From positions 1,082,501 to 1,146,500 of the forward strand of contig CAHIKZ030000029.1 of assembly GCA_903632075.3 (NCBI GenBank): DNA of 64,000 nucleotides, written 5' to 3'. A program made the translations under genes and the position numbers. Below the pieces are notes generated by a model that searched no databases, was not told the DNA's origin, and worked only from the letters and a program-made list of their open reading frames with translations. Below are positions 22,366 to 32,310 of the stretch, in pieces. The DNA comes from Acanthosepion pharaonis (taxonomy: Eukaryota > Mollusca > Cephalopoda > Sepiida > Sepiidae). Each line of letters begins with the position of its first letter. Position 1 is the first letter of the stretch.

Positions 22366-23209
22366 TCGTCCTGGGTAAGACGTTAAACTACATCCGCGTG
22401 CCGGGTAAGACGTTAAACTATATCTGCGTTCTGGGTACGACGTTAAACTACACCCAGCAGCAAGGCCTCTGATCAGGAGGTTTTGAGGAGCGTGGAACCA
22501 CCTTTTAATTGCTGGTGTTCCCAGGTCCACCCTGACCCGGGGTGGTAACACCTGTTAGGGTGCCAGCTATGGGCAAATAGTTAACTATTACCAGCAATAC
22601 TTTTTTGAAAAAAATTATTACCAGCAATACAATTTTGAAGGAAATATATTACCAGAAACAGATTTTTGACAAAACAAAATATTACCAGCAATAAAATTTT
22701 TTGTCAAGATTAAATAACTCATTGAGATTCATATGCCGTAAAACAAAATAACCCAAACCAATCTAAACCAAAGAATACATATTCTATTCATACGAATCTA
22801 TCCTAAAAATGTTGTCGGCATTAAATAACCCATTGAGGTTGATATGCCGTAAAACAAAATAACCCAAACCAATCTAAACCAAAGAATACATATTCTATTC
22901 ATACGAATCTATCCTAAAAATGTTGTCGGTATTAAATAACCCATTGAGGTTGATATTCCGTTAAACAAAATAAACCAAACCAATCTAAACCAAAGAATAC
23001 ATAATCTATTTATACGAATCTATCCTAAAAATATTGTCGGCATTAAATAACCCATTGAGGTTGATATGCCGTTAAACAAAATAAACCAAACCAATCTAAA
23101 CCAAAGAATAAATATTCTATTCATACGAATCTATCCTAAAAATGTTGTCGGCATTAAATAACCCATTGAGGTTGATATGCCGTTAAACAAAATAAACCAA
23201 ACCAAACCA
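22366..23209 (+). mobile_element. Modular SINE-like element, copy 2, inserted in LINE
   Basis: 844 bp begins TCGTCCTGGGTAAGACG and ends AACCAAACCAAACCA. It is flanked by GGGATTATCAG on both sides (22355-22365 and 23210-23220), the signature of a target-site duplication. Modules: three 30-bp repeats, the conserved core, about three 34-bp units, and five tail units. The element splits a LINE C-terminal region, so it is younger than that LINE copy. Confidence 0.85.
22690..23209. repeat. 111-bp tandem repeat, about five copies
   Basis: GTTGTCGGCATTAAATAACC (or a close variant) starts near 22700, 22811, 22922, 23033 and 23144, giving a constant 111-bp period. Copies are highly similar, implying recent expansion of the tail module of the SINE-like element. 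Confidence 0.92.
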
Positions 23210-23660
23210 GGGATTATCAGATTCTCCAAGCCCTTCTTTCTCATTAAGTGTCCTAGAAATTTCAGCTGCCTCTTCCTAATGTTAAGTATAAGGTTCGTCT
23301 TTGTTTGCCTCCTCTCTAAAACCTCTTCGTTGCTCAAACTGTCAGACTATGATATACTTAGCTTCATTCTGTAGAACCATACCTTCCCTGCCTCGAATGT
23401 CTTCATCTTTGAAGAGACCGTCCAACATTCGTTACCGTAAAGGAGGACAGATATGTCGATGCAGTTCAGTACTTTTTTCTTTGTTACAAAAGAAATCCTC
23501 CTGCCTTGTAATACTCTGCCTGGCTTTTGGTATGCGTCTTTGGCCATCCCAATACGTCTTCGGATCTCAGCTTCGCACTTACTATCACCTGTCAAAAACA
23601 CTTCCCAGATATTTAAATTTCTGGACCTGCTTGATTTCAGTGTCTGAACTGTAAATCGTA
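23210..23660 (-). pseudogene. LINE C-terminal region (family 1), part 1 of interrupted copy
   Basis: The minus strand encodes, in order with frame breaks, EAEIRRRIGMAKDAY, a block ending LLYGNECWTVSSKMKT, then SNEEVLERRQTKTNLILNIR and KRQLKFLGHLMRKKGLENLI. This is the conserved tail after the reverse transcriptase domain of a widespread LINE family. A matching segment is at 40429-41285 and a plus-strand one at 29284-29640. It continues at 22170-22365 beyond an insertion. Clade (RTE-like or Jockey-like) is uncertain. Confidence 0.8.
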
Positions 23661-24230
23661 TTTCCGGCTCATCAACGGCGACAAATTAAACCTATGTTGT
23701 ATGGTGGAGGTCAACGGCGCTAATTCACTGATATTGTTGCATATTCTTTCTCTTCTCTCGTCTTCTTCCGACCGGGTGGATAAAAGTTTAGGGATCCGGA
23801 GATAAAAGGACTTCCACACAGGAATCTTTAACTTAACTAGTTTATTAACGTTGACCTATATACCTAGCCAGTGGTTTGATCTCCTTCCACTTGGAAGCCG
23901 TTTCAGACACGAAACTCAGCACGTCTACATTGCTTGACGGTTAAGAAGCAACTCAGTGAAAAAAAATTCTATAATACCATCCTTCCCACGCTTGTTCAGC
24001 CAATCCAAATCGACTTCCTTGTTTTGTCTTCTATCTGATCCCTAAGGTCAACCCTAGGAATTTCGAGAAGAGATACACATCTCTAAAAATAATAATAGTC
24101 TGTTAAACTATTCAAGGAATTCCGTACTGAACCATTTATTTAAACTATAGTGGCAGAATGTTCTCATTCTACTGCAAATGTCTAGAGATATATCGTCTAT
24201 TTCTACTACTCAATAGGGATATCCCATCCA
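23661..24230. other. No gene seen
   Basis: Mixed sequence without a recognisable frame. The first part may be further decayed LINE sequence adjoining 23660. Confidence 0.5.
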
Positions 24231-24234
24231 GAGC

Positions 24235-24781
24235 CTGGTGCAAATTAATTGAAGCAAAACGAATAATTCCGTTATTTTTATTTTTTTCGTATTTTTTCCA
24301 ATGAAACTAGACCCAGTGAACATGTTAGTACTGCGTATGCTCATTCCATGAAGTCGTTCCGTGCAGATTGAACGGAAATTGGATTTAAATCAGGAGAGTT
24401 TCCGGGCCAATGTATAGTATTTTGATTTGCCCACTGGTAAGGCTTGTCAGTGTGTGAGGGAAGTGTTACCATTTTCGTACGCTCTCTTGGAGTAATTTCC
24501 ATCACAAACAATGACTGTAAGATAACTAATCGACAGTCGAGACAATAGCGTTTGGACGGGATAAAAATCTAATGCAAACACGGATGACACATATTTTTAA
24601 AAGCCAAACTAATTTCATCACACACCCCGAAAATAGTTTCACACTACTACAAATGGCCTAATCTAAGGAAAAAAATAGAAAATAGAAATCGATTACACCC
24701 TATAACTCCAGTTGGTCTAAAAATGATCGTATGGTGAAAGAAAGGAAACTAAATCAGTTGTTTTAATTAATTTGCACAAGG
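24235..24781 (-). mobile_element. Tc1-like DNA transposon relic with TIRs
   Basis: The ends are inverted: GTGCAAATTAATTGAAGCAA at the left and TTGTTTTAATTAATTTGCAC at the right. The minus strand inside encodes NTIHWPGNSPDLNPI at about 24372-24416, the conserved block that precedes the third catalytic residue of Tc1/mariner transposases. The following Glu-Asn-Leu-Trp is replaced (ISVQ), and other frames are broken. About 550 bp remains of a usual 1.3-1.6 kb, so it is non-autonomous. Confidence 0.75.
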
Positions 24782-25394
24782 GTGTAGTTCACACTGTACA
24801 GTTATTGCACGCCCTGTTTCCAATGAGTCCAAGTACGCACTGCCTGGGCAAGATATTGAACTCACTGTTCACGAACCAACACTTTTATCTATTGTCTCAT
24901 TGCATGACAACGACAAAGATGTAGCTAAATAGTCCGTATGTAAATAATAATAAGTCCTCATCTAAGAAATTCATACAAAAATTAGAAAAAATAATATTTA
25001 TCTACAGATAAGCCAGCATTGTTAATGCAAATCTGAAAGATTTCATGCAAATTTTGCCAAGAATTTTGTTACCTTCCAGATATTATCGAACCGTTGACTT
25101 ATTCAATGCTTTTTTTTTTAAGGTTTAAACTTTCTTTCTTGTGAACCGCATTTTAATATCTCCGCAAACACTAAGGAATAGCGTAGTATCAAGGGACCTT
25201 CCAGGAGAAAAAAGTAATATCAATCTTCCAACTTATTGATTTAGTCATTTTCGAGTCCCTAAGTCACTATGACCACACATGTGCAAGTGTAGTAGCCAGC
25301 AAGACTATGGTTTATTGTATAGAACTTCTGGAGAGTAGCGGGGGAAAAAAACATACAAACAAAAAAATACCGAATAATCATACATTTTCAGGAT
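24782..25394. other. No gene seen
   Basis: AT-rich sequence without a usable reading frame or repeat that I can match elsewhere in the window. Confidence 0.5.
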
Positions 25395-25526
25395 AATAAT
25401 TACAGTAATGTCGCACTTATTAACTAAAAGTCGCACATGGATCAGTTATATAAATAACTTAAATAAGTTAAATAACTGATCCATGTGCGACTTTTAGTTA
25501 ATAAGTGCGACATTACTGTAATTATT
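25395..25526. repeat. Long perfect palindrome (about 55-bp arms)
   Basis: The left arm 25395-25449 (AATAATTACAGTAATGTCGC ... GGATCAGTTAT) is exactly reverse-complemented at about 25472-25526. The 22-bp centre is itself partly palindromic (TAACTTAAATAAGTTA). It would form a very stable hairpin. A small foldback or MITE remnant is likely. Confidence 0.92.
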
Positions 25527-25762
25527 GAACAATGTAGTTCATGCCACTTTGACAGTAAAATTTACCAGTAAAAATTTGTTCAACACCATATTTGGTATAA
25601 ACGCAAACATTTAAAAAAATTTAAAATCAAACTCAGCGTTGCTTTGGCGCGTTCAAAAACCAATAACTCATTTTCAATAGCACTTCGGATACAATAACAC
25701 ATATATTTTCGATGTCCTCTTATTACTAAGAGAAAAAAAAAACAAGAACAACATCTATTATA

Positions 25763-25800
25763 TACCTGAAGATGTCTGTAGGAACAGACGAAAGCTTGTA
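25763..25800 (+). ncRNA. Hammerhead-like ribozyme motif
   Basis: TAC, then CTGAAGA, T, a GTCTG/CAGAC stem with loop TAGGAA, GAAA, GCT, T, GTA. Helix II is a perfect 5-bp stem and helix III is the palindrome AGCU. The triplet is CUU (position 17 at 25797). Helix I pairs UAC with GUA. One extra U sits between the core GA and helix II. The flanking sequence recurs near 58845-58955 in inverted orientation, without this motif. Confidence 0.55.
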
Positions 25801-25835
25801 GTAAAAATAACAACTAATACGGCAGAAATTTATAT

Positions 25836-25960
25836 AAACAAGGATCAATTCATTCATAACGGATCTGGAGGTTTTTGTGTACTATTTGAATTGTTTGCGA
25901 TGATGGATGTCTCGCCATTTAAATCATTAACCTTTGCATTAGTTTTGTGTGAATAATTCA
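25836..25960. repeat. Interspersed repeat family D, copy 1
   Basis: AAGGATCAATTCATTCATAA ... GGTTTTTGTGTACTATTTGA ... TTAGTTTTGTGTG is inverted relative to 58845-58955 (CTCCAGATCCGTTATGAATG and neighbours). The copies differ by small indels. It probably belongs to the same Penelope-type end as the adjacent ribozyme-like motif. Confidence 0.75.
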
Positions 25961-25990
25961 TGTATTTGTAAATTGATTGCACGTTTATTG

Positions 25991-26022
<32 letters not shown>

Positions 26023-26077
26023 CATAAAAGGCTAAAACAGTAATATTCCATAGTTTTAGTCTATTACATTGGAATTA

Positions 26078-26131
<54 letters not shown>
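25991..26131. repeat. Two (TA)n tracts
   Basis: AT runs at 25991-26021 and 26081-26131 with 60 bp between. The second directly abuts repeat family C. Confidence 0.95.
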
Positions 26132-26133
<2 letters not shown>

Positions 26134-26535
26134 AAACAATAAAAATATTAAAAATTAGAATCTTCAGACACACTGGGTTGTAAATTAACATTCTTTCGTT
26201 TTTTTTTTTTATTATTATTTCATTTAGATTCCTCGATTAGTTTCGACCAAAATGGCCATCATCGGGAGAAGAAATATTTCTTCTTGCTGGTAGCAGTAAA
26301 CTACAGAAATGAATGTCTTGCTGGAGAAAATTAACTTTTGTCTGTAGTTTTCATTTGTTTTTTTTAATTTTTTTTATCTTTTTAACGTGAATCTTTTAAC
26401 ATTCCTTGTGTTGGTCAAACAGTCTCTTTTACGTTGTTATTTGAGATAGGAGCTGGATGGATCTATGCTTCTCTGAATTCCCGTGTTCAGTTTGACAGTT
26501 TTATTAGTCCTGGAGTGGGGATGTGTCTCTCCTTA

Positions 26536-26536
<1 letters not shown>
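26132..26536. mobile_element. Interspersed repeat family C, copy 1
   Basis: About 400 bp matches 63392-63780: AACAATAAAAATATTAAAAA at the left, then GAGAAGAAATATTTC, GTAGCAGTAAACTACAGAAA and GAGCTGGATGGATCTATGCT. Both copies start right after a (TA)n tract. This copy also ends at one. No coding frame. A hammerhead-like motif lies near the left end. Confidence 0.8.
26230..26270 (-). ncRNA. Hammerhead-like motif with U4C change (family C)
   Basis: Minus strand: TTCTC, then CCGATGA, T, GGCCA-TTT-TGGTC, GAAA, CTAATC, GAGGA. Helix I UUCUC/GAGGA is five pairs with one wobble, and helix II GGCCA/UGGUC is five pairs. Helix III is partly disrupted. The core reads CCGAUGA where the hammerhead has CUGAUGA, so this copy is probably inactive or a variant. 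Confidence 0.45.

Positions 26537-26537
<1 letters not shown>

Positions 26538-26617
<80 letters not shown>
26538..26617. repeat. (TA)n microsatellite
   Basis: AT run of about 80 bp. Confidence 0.97.
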
Positions 26618-26619
<2 letters not shown>

Positions 26620-27168
26620 GACAAACTACACATTATGAAGTTTCTAAATAATACAAATTTCTTAAGCAATAGACATGAGTTAACGGATTTTTTGCCGACA
26701 TCATCAAATTTTCGCATTGAATAATTAGCATAAAAAACAAACAATAAAATAATAAATACAAATTTTAAACTACATAATCTAAATAAAAAGTTTAAATGCC
26801 CTACCCAATAAAAAAAGATAACCCTTTATGAAGTCGTCAAAAAAAAATGTTAGCGAATTATGACGAATTTTTATATACACAAAACCCTTTCAGAAAAAAA
26901 TTAAAAATAAAATAAAAAATAAATAAATCTCCATGGACACTTAACCAGACTAGACGATGTCATCTTCCGCTTTAAATTTAGACACCCCAACCTTACCCTG
27001 ACTTGACCTCTTTGAATGTAACTGAGATATTGATACAAATTATTAACTCTTACGCCCCTTTTTTTTAAATAATTGCTCTAGCCGTTACCATGGAAATTTT
27101 AATTTTAGTAATGAATATGCTTATAAAACACGTAAATTTCAGAAATATATATATATATATGGCACTTT
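26618..27168. other. No gene seen; short (TA)n at 27144-27161
   Basis: AT-rich sequence without recognisable genes. The short AT run abuts the LTR-like repeat that follows. Confidence 0.55.
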
Positions 27169-27560
27169 TGTGATGTCAACGAATATTCGTTGTCATTTTC
27201 GTAATGCTCCTTGTAGTAGATATTTTTAATCGTAGATACAACTATAGTAACACCACCGAACAATACGGGCGTCAGACGACTTCGAATACCAATCACCCTA
27301 ATCGTACTTGCTCGAATAGTAATCCGTATAGTGAAACAGTATAGTGCATGGAGTAGAGAATAGCGGTCTATATAGTAATAGAAGACAGACTAGATTTAAC
27401 GATCAATCCAGACGTCACGTGACTTCCTATATATGCGTTTCCTTTATGGTCATGTGATCCACTTAATTCAATAGTGGGATCGCCTGTGTTTGCTCACTGG
27501 CGATCTATATTCAAACTCAACTGTCGGCAGCGAGACGTTGTTCCTATATAAAACTATCTC
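27169..27560 (+). mobile_element. LTR-like interspersed repeat, copy 1
   Basis: It begins TGTGATGTCAACGAATATTC and shares with 30049-30548 CGTTG...CATTTTCGTAATGCTC, TAGTACTTGCTCGA-type strings, GGGATCG(C/T)CTGT, TGTCGGCAG and a TATATAAAAC/TATATAACAC box near the right end. A TG start, conserved length and a TATA-like box are consistent with solo LTRs. No internal coding region is attached. Confidence 0.5.
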
Positions 27561-27589
27561 GATAGGTAGCTAGCTAGATAAATAGATAT

Positions 27590-27840
<251 letters not shown>

Positions 27841-28024
27841 ATCTATCGAATGTCTTAGTGACTTTATTGCCTTGCATGGAATGAAATAATAACTAAAAAG
27901 TACTAACTATAGAGATTACTGGGAGCCGGGTTTACATTATAGGAAACGGATCGTTCTAACTACGTGTCTAAGCGCTCATTGAGAGCGAATATTCATTTAC
28001 ATAGTCTCATATAATAATTAAACA

Positions 28025-28430
28025 CGAGGACACCTCGAGGTGGTGTAATGGTTAGTAAGCTTGTCTCGCTAGAACAATTACGAATGAATAGTCAGTTCGG
28101 TCCTCACTGGGTACCCCTTACTTCCGGCCTTGGTTCACATCTAAGCTACTCTTGGAACATCGCTATAATAATTAAGCACGATTCCATAGTAGGAAGTATT
28201 TTGGCAGACAGACTCAGTAGGCGGGGGACCAGCGAGAACGCCGAGCGCATTTCCGTTTAGCTGTAGAATTCGAACACGCAAAGCACTTGAACTTTCTGAA
28301 GAACGCACATCGATGATTGGGGCACGTGACAGAGTGGAATAGGGGGCATTGTCTGCGAGGAATATTTTAGGGATTCTTTTTTTCTGGGTTAGGAATGACA
28401 AGAATATTTTATTTTACAGAAATTAATCAA
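28025..28430 (+). mobile_element. tRNA-derived SINE (family S3)
   Basis: GAGGTGGTGTAATGGTTAGT resembles an A box with its leader, and AGTTCGGTCCTCACTGGGT about 60 bases later a B box. The tail contains TCGAACACGCAAAGCAC. A tRNA-like head followed by unrelated body sequence is a SINE layout. Only one copy is seen here, so the right boundary is approximate. Confidence 0.6.
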
Positions 28431-28671
28431 TATTACATTGATTCGCCCAAAACAAAACTTCGATGTTATCAGTATGCCAACGAACACCTCAAAAGAAGGA
28501 GAAGGAAAAAGAAAGAAGAAAAGAGGAAATATTTCTCTGGCTGACAAACATCGACCGTCAGACCGTAAAGACTTACTGGTTGGAAATCAACGGTTTGTTT
28601 ATTTGCAAATAAATATTTCCTAGAACTAATATCTATTCATCAGATTTTACTTAATAGCAAATTTAATGCCA

Positions 28672-28672
28672 T

Positions 28673-28729
<57 letters not shown>

Positions 28730-28777
28730 CTATACATGATCTGTCTGTTTGCAGATTATGCATCTATTTGATCTATC

Positions 28778-28821
<44 letters not shown>

Positions 28822-28835
28822 CCCCCTCTCTCTCA

Positions 28836-28881
<46 letters not shown>
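28672..28881. repeat. (TATC)n tracts and (TA)n
   Basis: Two long TATC repeat blocks (28672-28732 and 28776-28822) are followed by (TA)n at 28838-28881. Confidence 0.95.
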
Positions 28882-28884
<3 letters not shown>

Positions 28885-28975
28885 CAACCCTACATAAATC
28901 CAAAATTTAAAAAAATAATCAGTTTGTCTGACGATCGTAAAAGCGTGAAACCCAGGGTCACAGACTCACATCAAT

Positions 28976-28978
<3 letters not shown>

Positions 28979-29038
<60 letters not shown>
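28979..29038. repeat. (TA)n microsatellite
   Basis: AT run of about 60 bp. Confidence 0.97.
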
Positions 29039-29041
<3 letters not shown>

Positions 29042-29283
29042 TAGATATGAACGTTATTACAATCCTTCATGAGTTTCCGATCCTTAGCTATAGTTAATTA
29101 AGGAAAAACATTTTCATACTTCTTTTAAGTTGGCAAAGTAATTGTCCATTCTTTTTGCACAGAATAGAGTCCCATAATGTTATAAATGCCGCGGAGTATT
29201 CCAGTAAAATATCTTTAATCATTTCTAAGATACAACGGTTCAAAACTAAATCTAACAAATGAAGAATTCTTTTTTAAACCGAT

Positions 29284-29640
29284 TTGGACAATTTTGCTGT
29301 TCCACACGTTATATCCGAAATCCAAAGACAGAATGGGATAGCAAAAGATGCCGCACAAAAGCTAAACAAAGTATTAAGAAACAGGAAAAATTCATTAGAA
29401 TCAAAGATAAGAGTGATGAAAGCTGGACTGTCTCATCACAAATGGAGAAGACAGGTGGTTCTACAGAAGGATGCTGAGAATACATTTAACTGAACGGCGA
29501 AGTTTTCCAGAAAATTAGAGTGAAACGGGCAATTATACTTAGCATCGGAAAGAGACAAATGAAATATCTAGGGTACAAAATAAGGAAAGAGGCATTGGAG
29601 AATTTGATACTGACAGGGCATAGTTAATGCAAGGTTACCA
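29284..29640 (+). pseudogene. LINE C-terminal fragment (family 1)
   Basis: The plus strand encodes VISEIQRQNGIAKDAAQKLN, then KVLRNRKNSLESKIRV and, after a frameshift, sequence ending in LQKDAENTF. This corresponds to the IGMAKDAY...VLQGRRISF...KKKVL segment of the minus-strand copy at 23210-23660 and to the RRMLRI block at 7960-8170. It is truncated at both ends and frame-broken. Confidence 0.75.
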
Positions 29641-29649
29641 GAAGGAAAA

Positions 29650-29945
29650 TGTATAGCGGCTCGGATTGGGGAAACGGAGTGCCTAGATCGAATTCCAGTC
29701 GAATCCATTACACTCATTTACGTGCTAATCCCCTTGGGAAAGGTATGAATCCTCTTCTTCTCTCCCAAGCTATGGGTAAATATCACGACAGACTGGGTTC
29801 TACAGCCTCGGATGGCAACTGGTCTAAGGCAGAAAAAATGGCAACCTACTGCGGGAAAAATAAAATCTAGATTGTCAGTCATGTATCGAATGATACATGA
29901 TCGCCCAAGCGTGTATCACGTATGGCACATAACTGACTAATAAAT
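29650..29945 (+). mobile_element. tRNA-derived SINE (family S2), copy 2
   Basis: Matches 20600-20890: ATCGAATTCCAGTCGAATCC (a mutated B box), CAACCTACTGCGGGAAAAA, GTCAGTCATGTATCGAATGA and GCGTGTATCACGTATGGCAC. Diverged but clearly colinear. Confidence 0.8.
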
Positions 29946-29984
29946 GGTTCCCAGAGTATGGATTATGTGGCGTATGGAAAGATC

Positions 29985-30048
29985 TATGTACCATGTTCCT
30001 TCAGAACGTTGGCGATCATGGTTCTCCAGAATCTCCTAGCCTTTTTTT
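29985..30048 (-). pseudogene. LINE 3' end (family 1), short fragment
   Basis: GTACCATGTTCCTTCAGAAC followed by GGCGATCATGGTTCTCC matches the terminal codons of the family at 22175-22215 and 40430-40465. The LTR-like repeat at 30049 cuts it off. Confidence 0.65.
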
Positions 30049-30548
30049 TGTGATGTCAACGAACACTCGTTGCCACTTTTGTAATGTCAGCGAATACTCG
30101 TTGCCACTTTCGTAATGCTCGTTGTAGTAGAGACTTTGTAATCGCAGATACACCTATAGTAACGCCGTTGAACAATACTGGTGCCAGACGCCTTCGAATA
30201 ACACTCGCACTAATAGTACTTGCTCGATAATACACGCTCGAAAAGTAACCACCAAATAGTAATCCAGTATAGTGATCAGTATAGAGAAATAGTATATGGA
30301 ATATTATAGACAATAGCGATCCGTATAGCAATAGAGGATAGTGTAGAAATAGTGATCCGTATTATAAAAGAGGATTGAATAAAAAGAGCGATCAGTATAG
30401 ACGCCACGCTAATTTCCATATAAACTTATCTTTGACCATCACGTCATCTACTTATTTCAAATGGGATCGTCTGTCTTTTCACTCTGCTGATCTGTGTTCA
30501 AACTCCAGTGTCGGCAGTGACACTTTATTTCTATATAACACCTTTGTA
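30049..30548 (+). mobile_element. LTR-like interspersed repeat, copy 2
   Basis: Begins TGTGATGTCAACGAACACTC and follows 27169-27560 colinearly, with an internal duplication of the first 40 bp (TGTCAGCGAATACTCGTTGC). CTATATAACACC lies near the right end. Confidence 0.5.
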
Positions 30549-30614
30549 GCTCTTAAAAGTGTATTTTTGCTGTCTCTTCTAAAGATTATTTCACCATTCA
30601 TTTACTCAAGCATA

Positions 30615-31060
30615 GTCGGTAGGTTATTTAAACCCAGTCGAGAATCTGTGGCGTTATCTGAAAATTCAAAGCCAATCGAGAGCTCCAACAAACATCGTGG
30701 ATCTGTTGACCATATGCGAAAAAGAATGGAACAAAAAATACCAACTAAAATTAGCAAATCATTAATTGAAAACTACAAGAAGAGGTGGTTAGCTATAGAA
30801 ATGAATAATACCTATTCTACAAAGTATTAAATAAAGATTATCTTTTCTTTTTGTATAGTACGAATATTTTTTCAACCATTAAAATGGATAAATGGGATTT
30901 ATTTCTATGAAATCATTTTTCTGTTTTCTATGCATATTTACTTATTATTCATCTGATTACTATTAATTATATGAAAAGGATGTCTATTCGTTAGTTGGAA
31001 ATACAATAAATGAAGGATTTGTGTGTGTACGAATATTTGTCTCCCCACCCCACCGTATCT
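30615..31060 (+). pseudogene. Tc1-like transposase C-terminus, copy 1
   Basis: The plus strand encodes NPVENLWRYLKIQSQSRAPT followed, after a frameshift, by a KISKSLIENYKKRWLAIEMN tail and stop near 30830. This is the C-terminal end of a Tc1 transposase. The third catalytic acidic residue (E of ENLW) is retained. Downstream non-coding sequence to about 31060 matches the 3' flank of copy 2 at 31630-31833. The 5' part is missing. Confidence 0.75.
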
Positions 31061-31833
31061 TCTAATCCCTACTGTATCCTGTGTGAAGGAAAGATGGCGA
31101 TGCCCTCAAACAAAAGAACAGAGTTCCAACAGTAACATTTGGTGGTGGCAGCATCATGGTTTAGGGATGGTTTCTTTTCTGCAAAAGGTAATGGCAACAC
31201 ATCTGTAATAAATGGTAGAATGAATGCCGCAGCATATCAAAATATTTTGGAAGCAAATTTAATGATTTCGGTTGAAAAACTTGAACTACCTCCTGATTTG
31301 ATCTTCCGGCAAGATAATGATCCTAAAAACACTGTAAAATCTACGAAGAAATAGCTTACTAAAAATAATGTAAATATCCTGGAATGGCCAAGTCAGACTC
31401 CTGATTTAAATCCAATCGGGAATCTGTTAGGTTATTTGAAAATTCAAAACCAATCAAGAGCTCCAACTAACATCCCGGATCTGAAGACCATATGCGGCGA
31501 ACAATGGAACAAAATACCAACTAAAAGTTTGCAAATTATTAATTGAGAACTACAAGAAGAGGTTGGTAGCTATAGAAGTGAATAATATCTATTCTACAAA
31601 GTATTAAATAAAGATTATTTATTCTTTTTGTATAGTACGAATATTTTTTTTGAACCATTAAAATGGCTAAATGGGATTTATTTCTATTAAATCATTTTTT
31701 TTTGTCTTCTATGTATATTTAGTTATTATGCATCTGTGTACAGTCAATTATATGAAAAGTATATTTATTCGTTAGTTGGAAATACAATAAATTAAAAATT
31801 TGTATGTGTACGAATATTTGTTTCACCACGCTG
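31061..31833 (+). pseudogene. Tc1-like transposase fragment, copy 2, with 3' TIR
   Basis: Plus-strand frames encode PTVTFGGGSIMV, then NGNTSVINGRMNAAAYQNIL, LIFRQDNDPKNTVKS (second catalytic Asp), LEWPSQTPDLNPIGNLLGYL and a C-terminal tail. The motif expected as NPIENLW reads NPIGNLL, so the third catalytic Glu is Gly. A stop (31352) and frameshifts confirm a dead copy. It ends with TGTACGAATATTTGTTTCAC and CTGTA, a plausible 3' inverted terminus. The matching 5' end is absent. Confidence 0.8.
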
Positions 31834-32310
31834 TATATAAAAAATAATGATCTCCATAGATGATTATTACTGGTTAGCGAGTTCAATCTTTGGTCTTTCT
31901 TTCCTCGTTGACTTACAATTAATAGTATTTGAATATGTGAATTTAAAACTTTTTTTTTTAAAATCAGGTTTAAATATCTCCAAAACTTTGCGAAATGTGG
32001 AAATCAATTTTATTTTTTTCAAAATCAAAGGAATCAGAGTAAGAGGATTCGAGTAGCGATATTTTGAACTTCCGTAGACTTTGTCCCTTAAATAACTCAA
32101 TTTTGGCCTGAATCGGACTTTCGGCCCAAATCGGCCCTTTGGACAGAATTGGACTTATAGTCCGAATCAGAGTTAAAGTGTGGCTTTGAAGTTGCATGGG
32201 TCAAATTGATAAGTTCAAAATTATTTTTTCAAAATTATCATCGCTGTTTTCTAAGCTGGGCGCAGGAGCTAGCTTAAAGGTCCTTATGGAATGCGGCTTT
32301 TATGCTAGTC
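31834..32310. other. No gene seen
   Basis: AT-rich sequence. Short frames on both strands overlap and have no recognisable domain. Confidence 0.5.
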
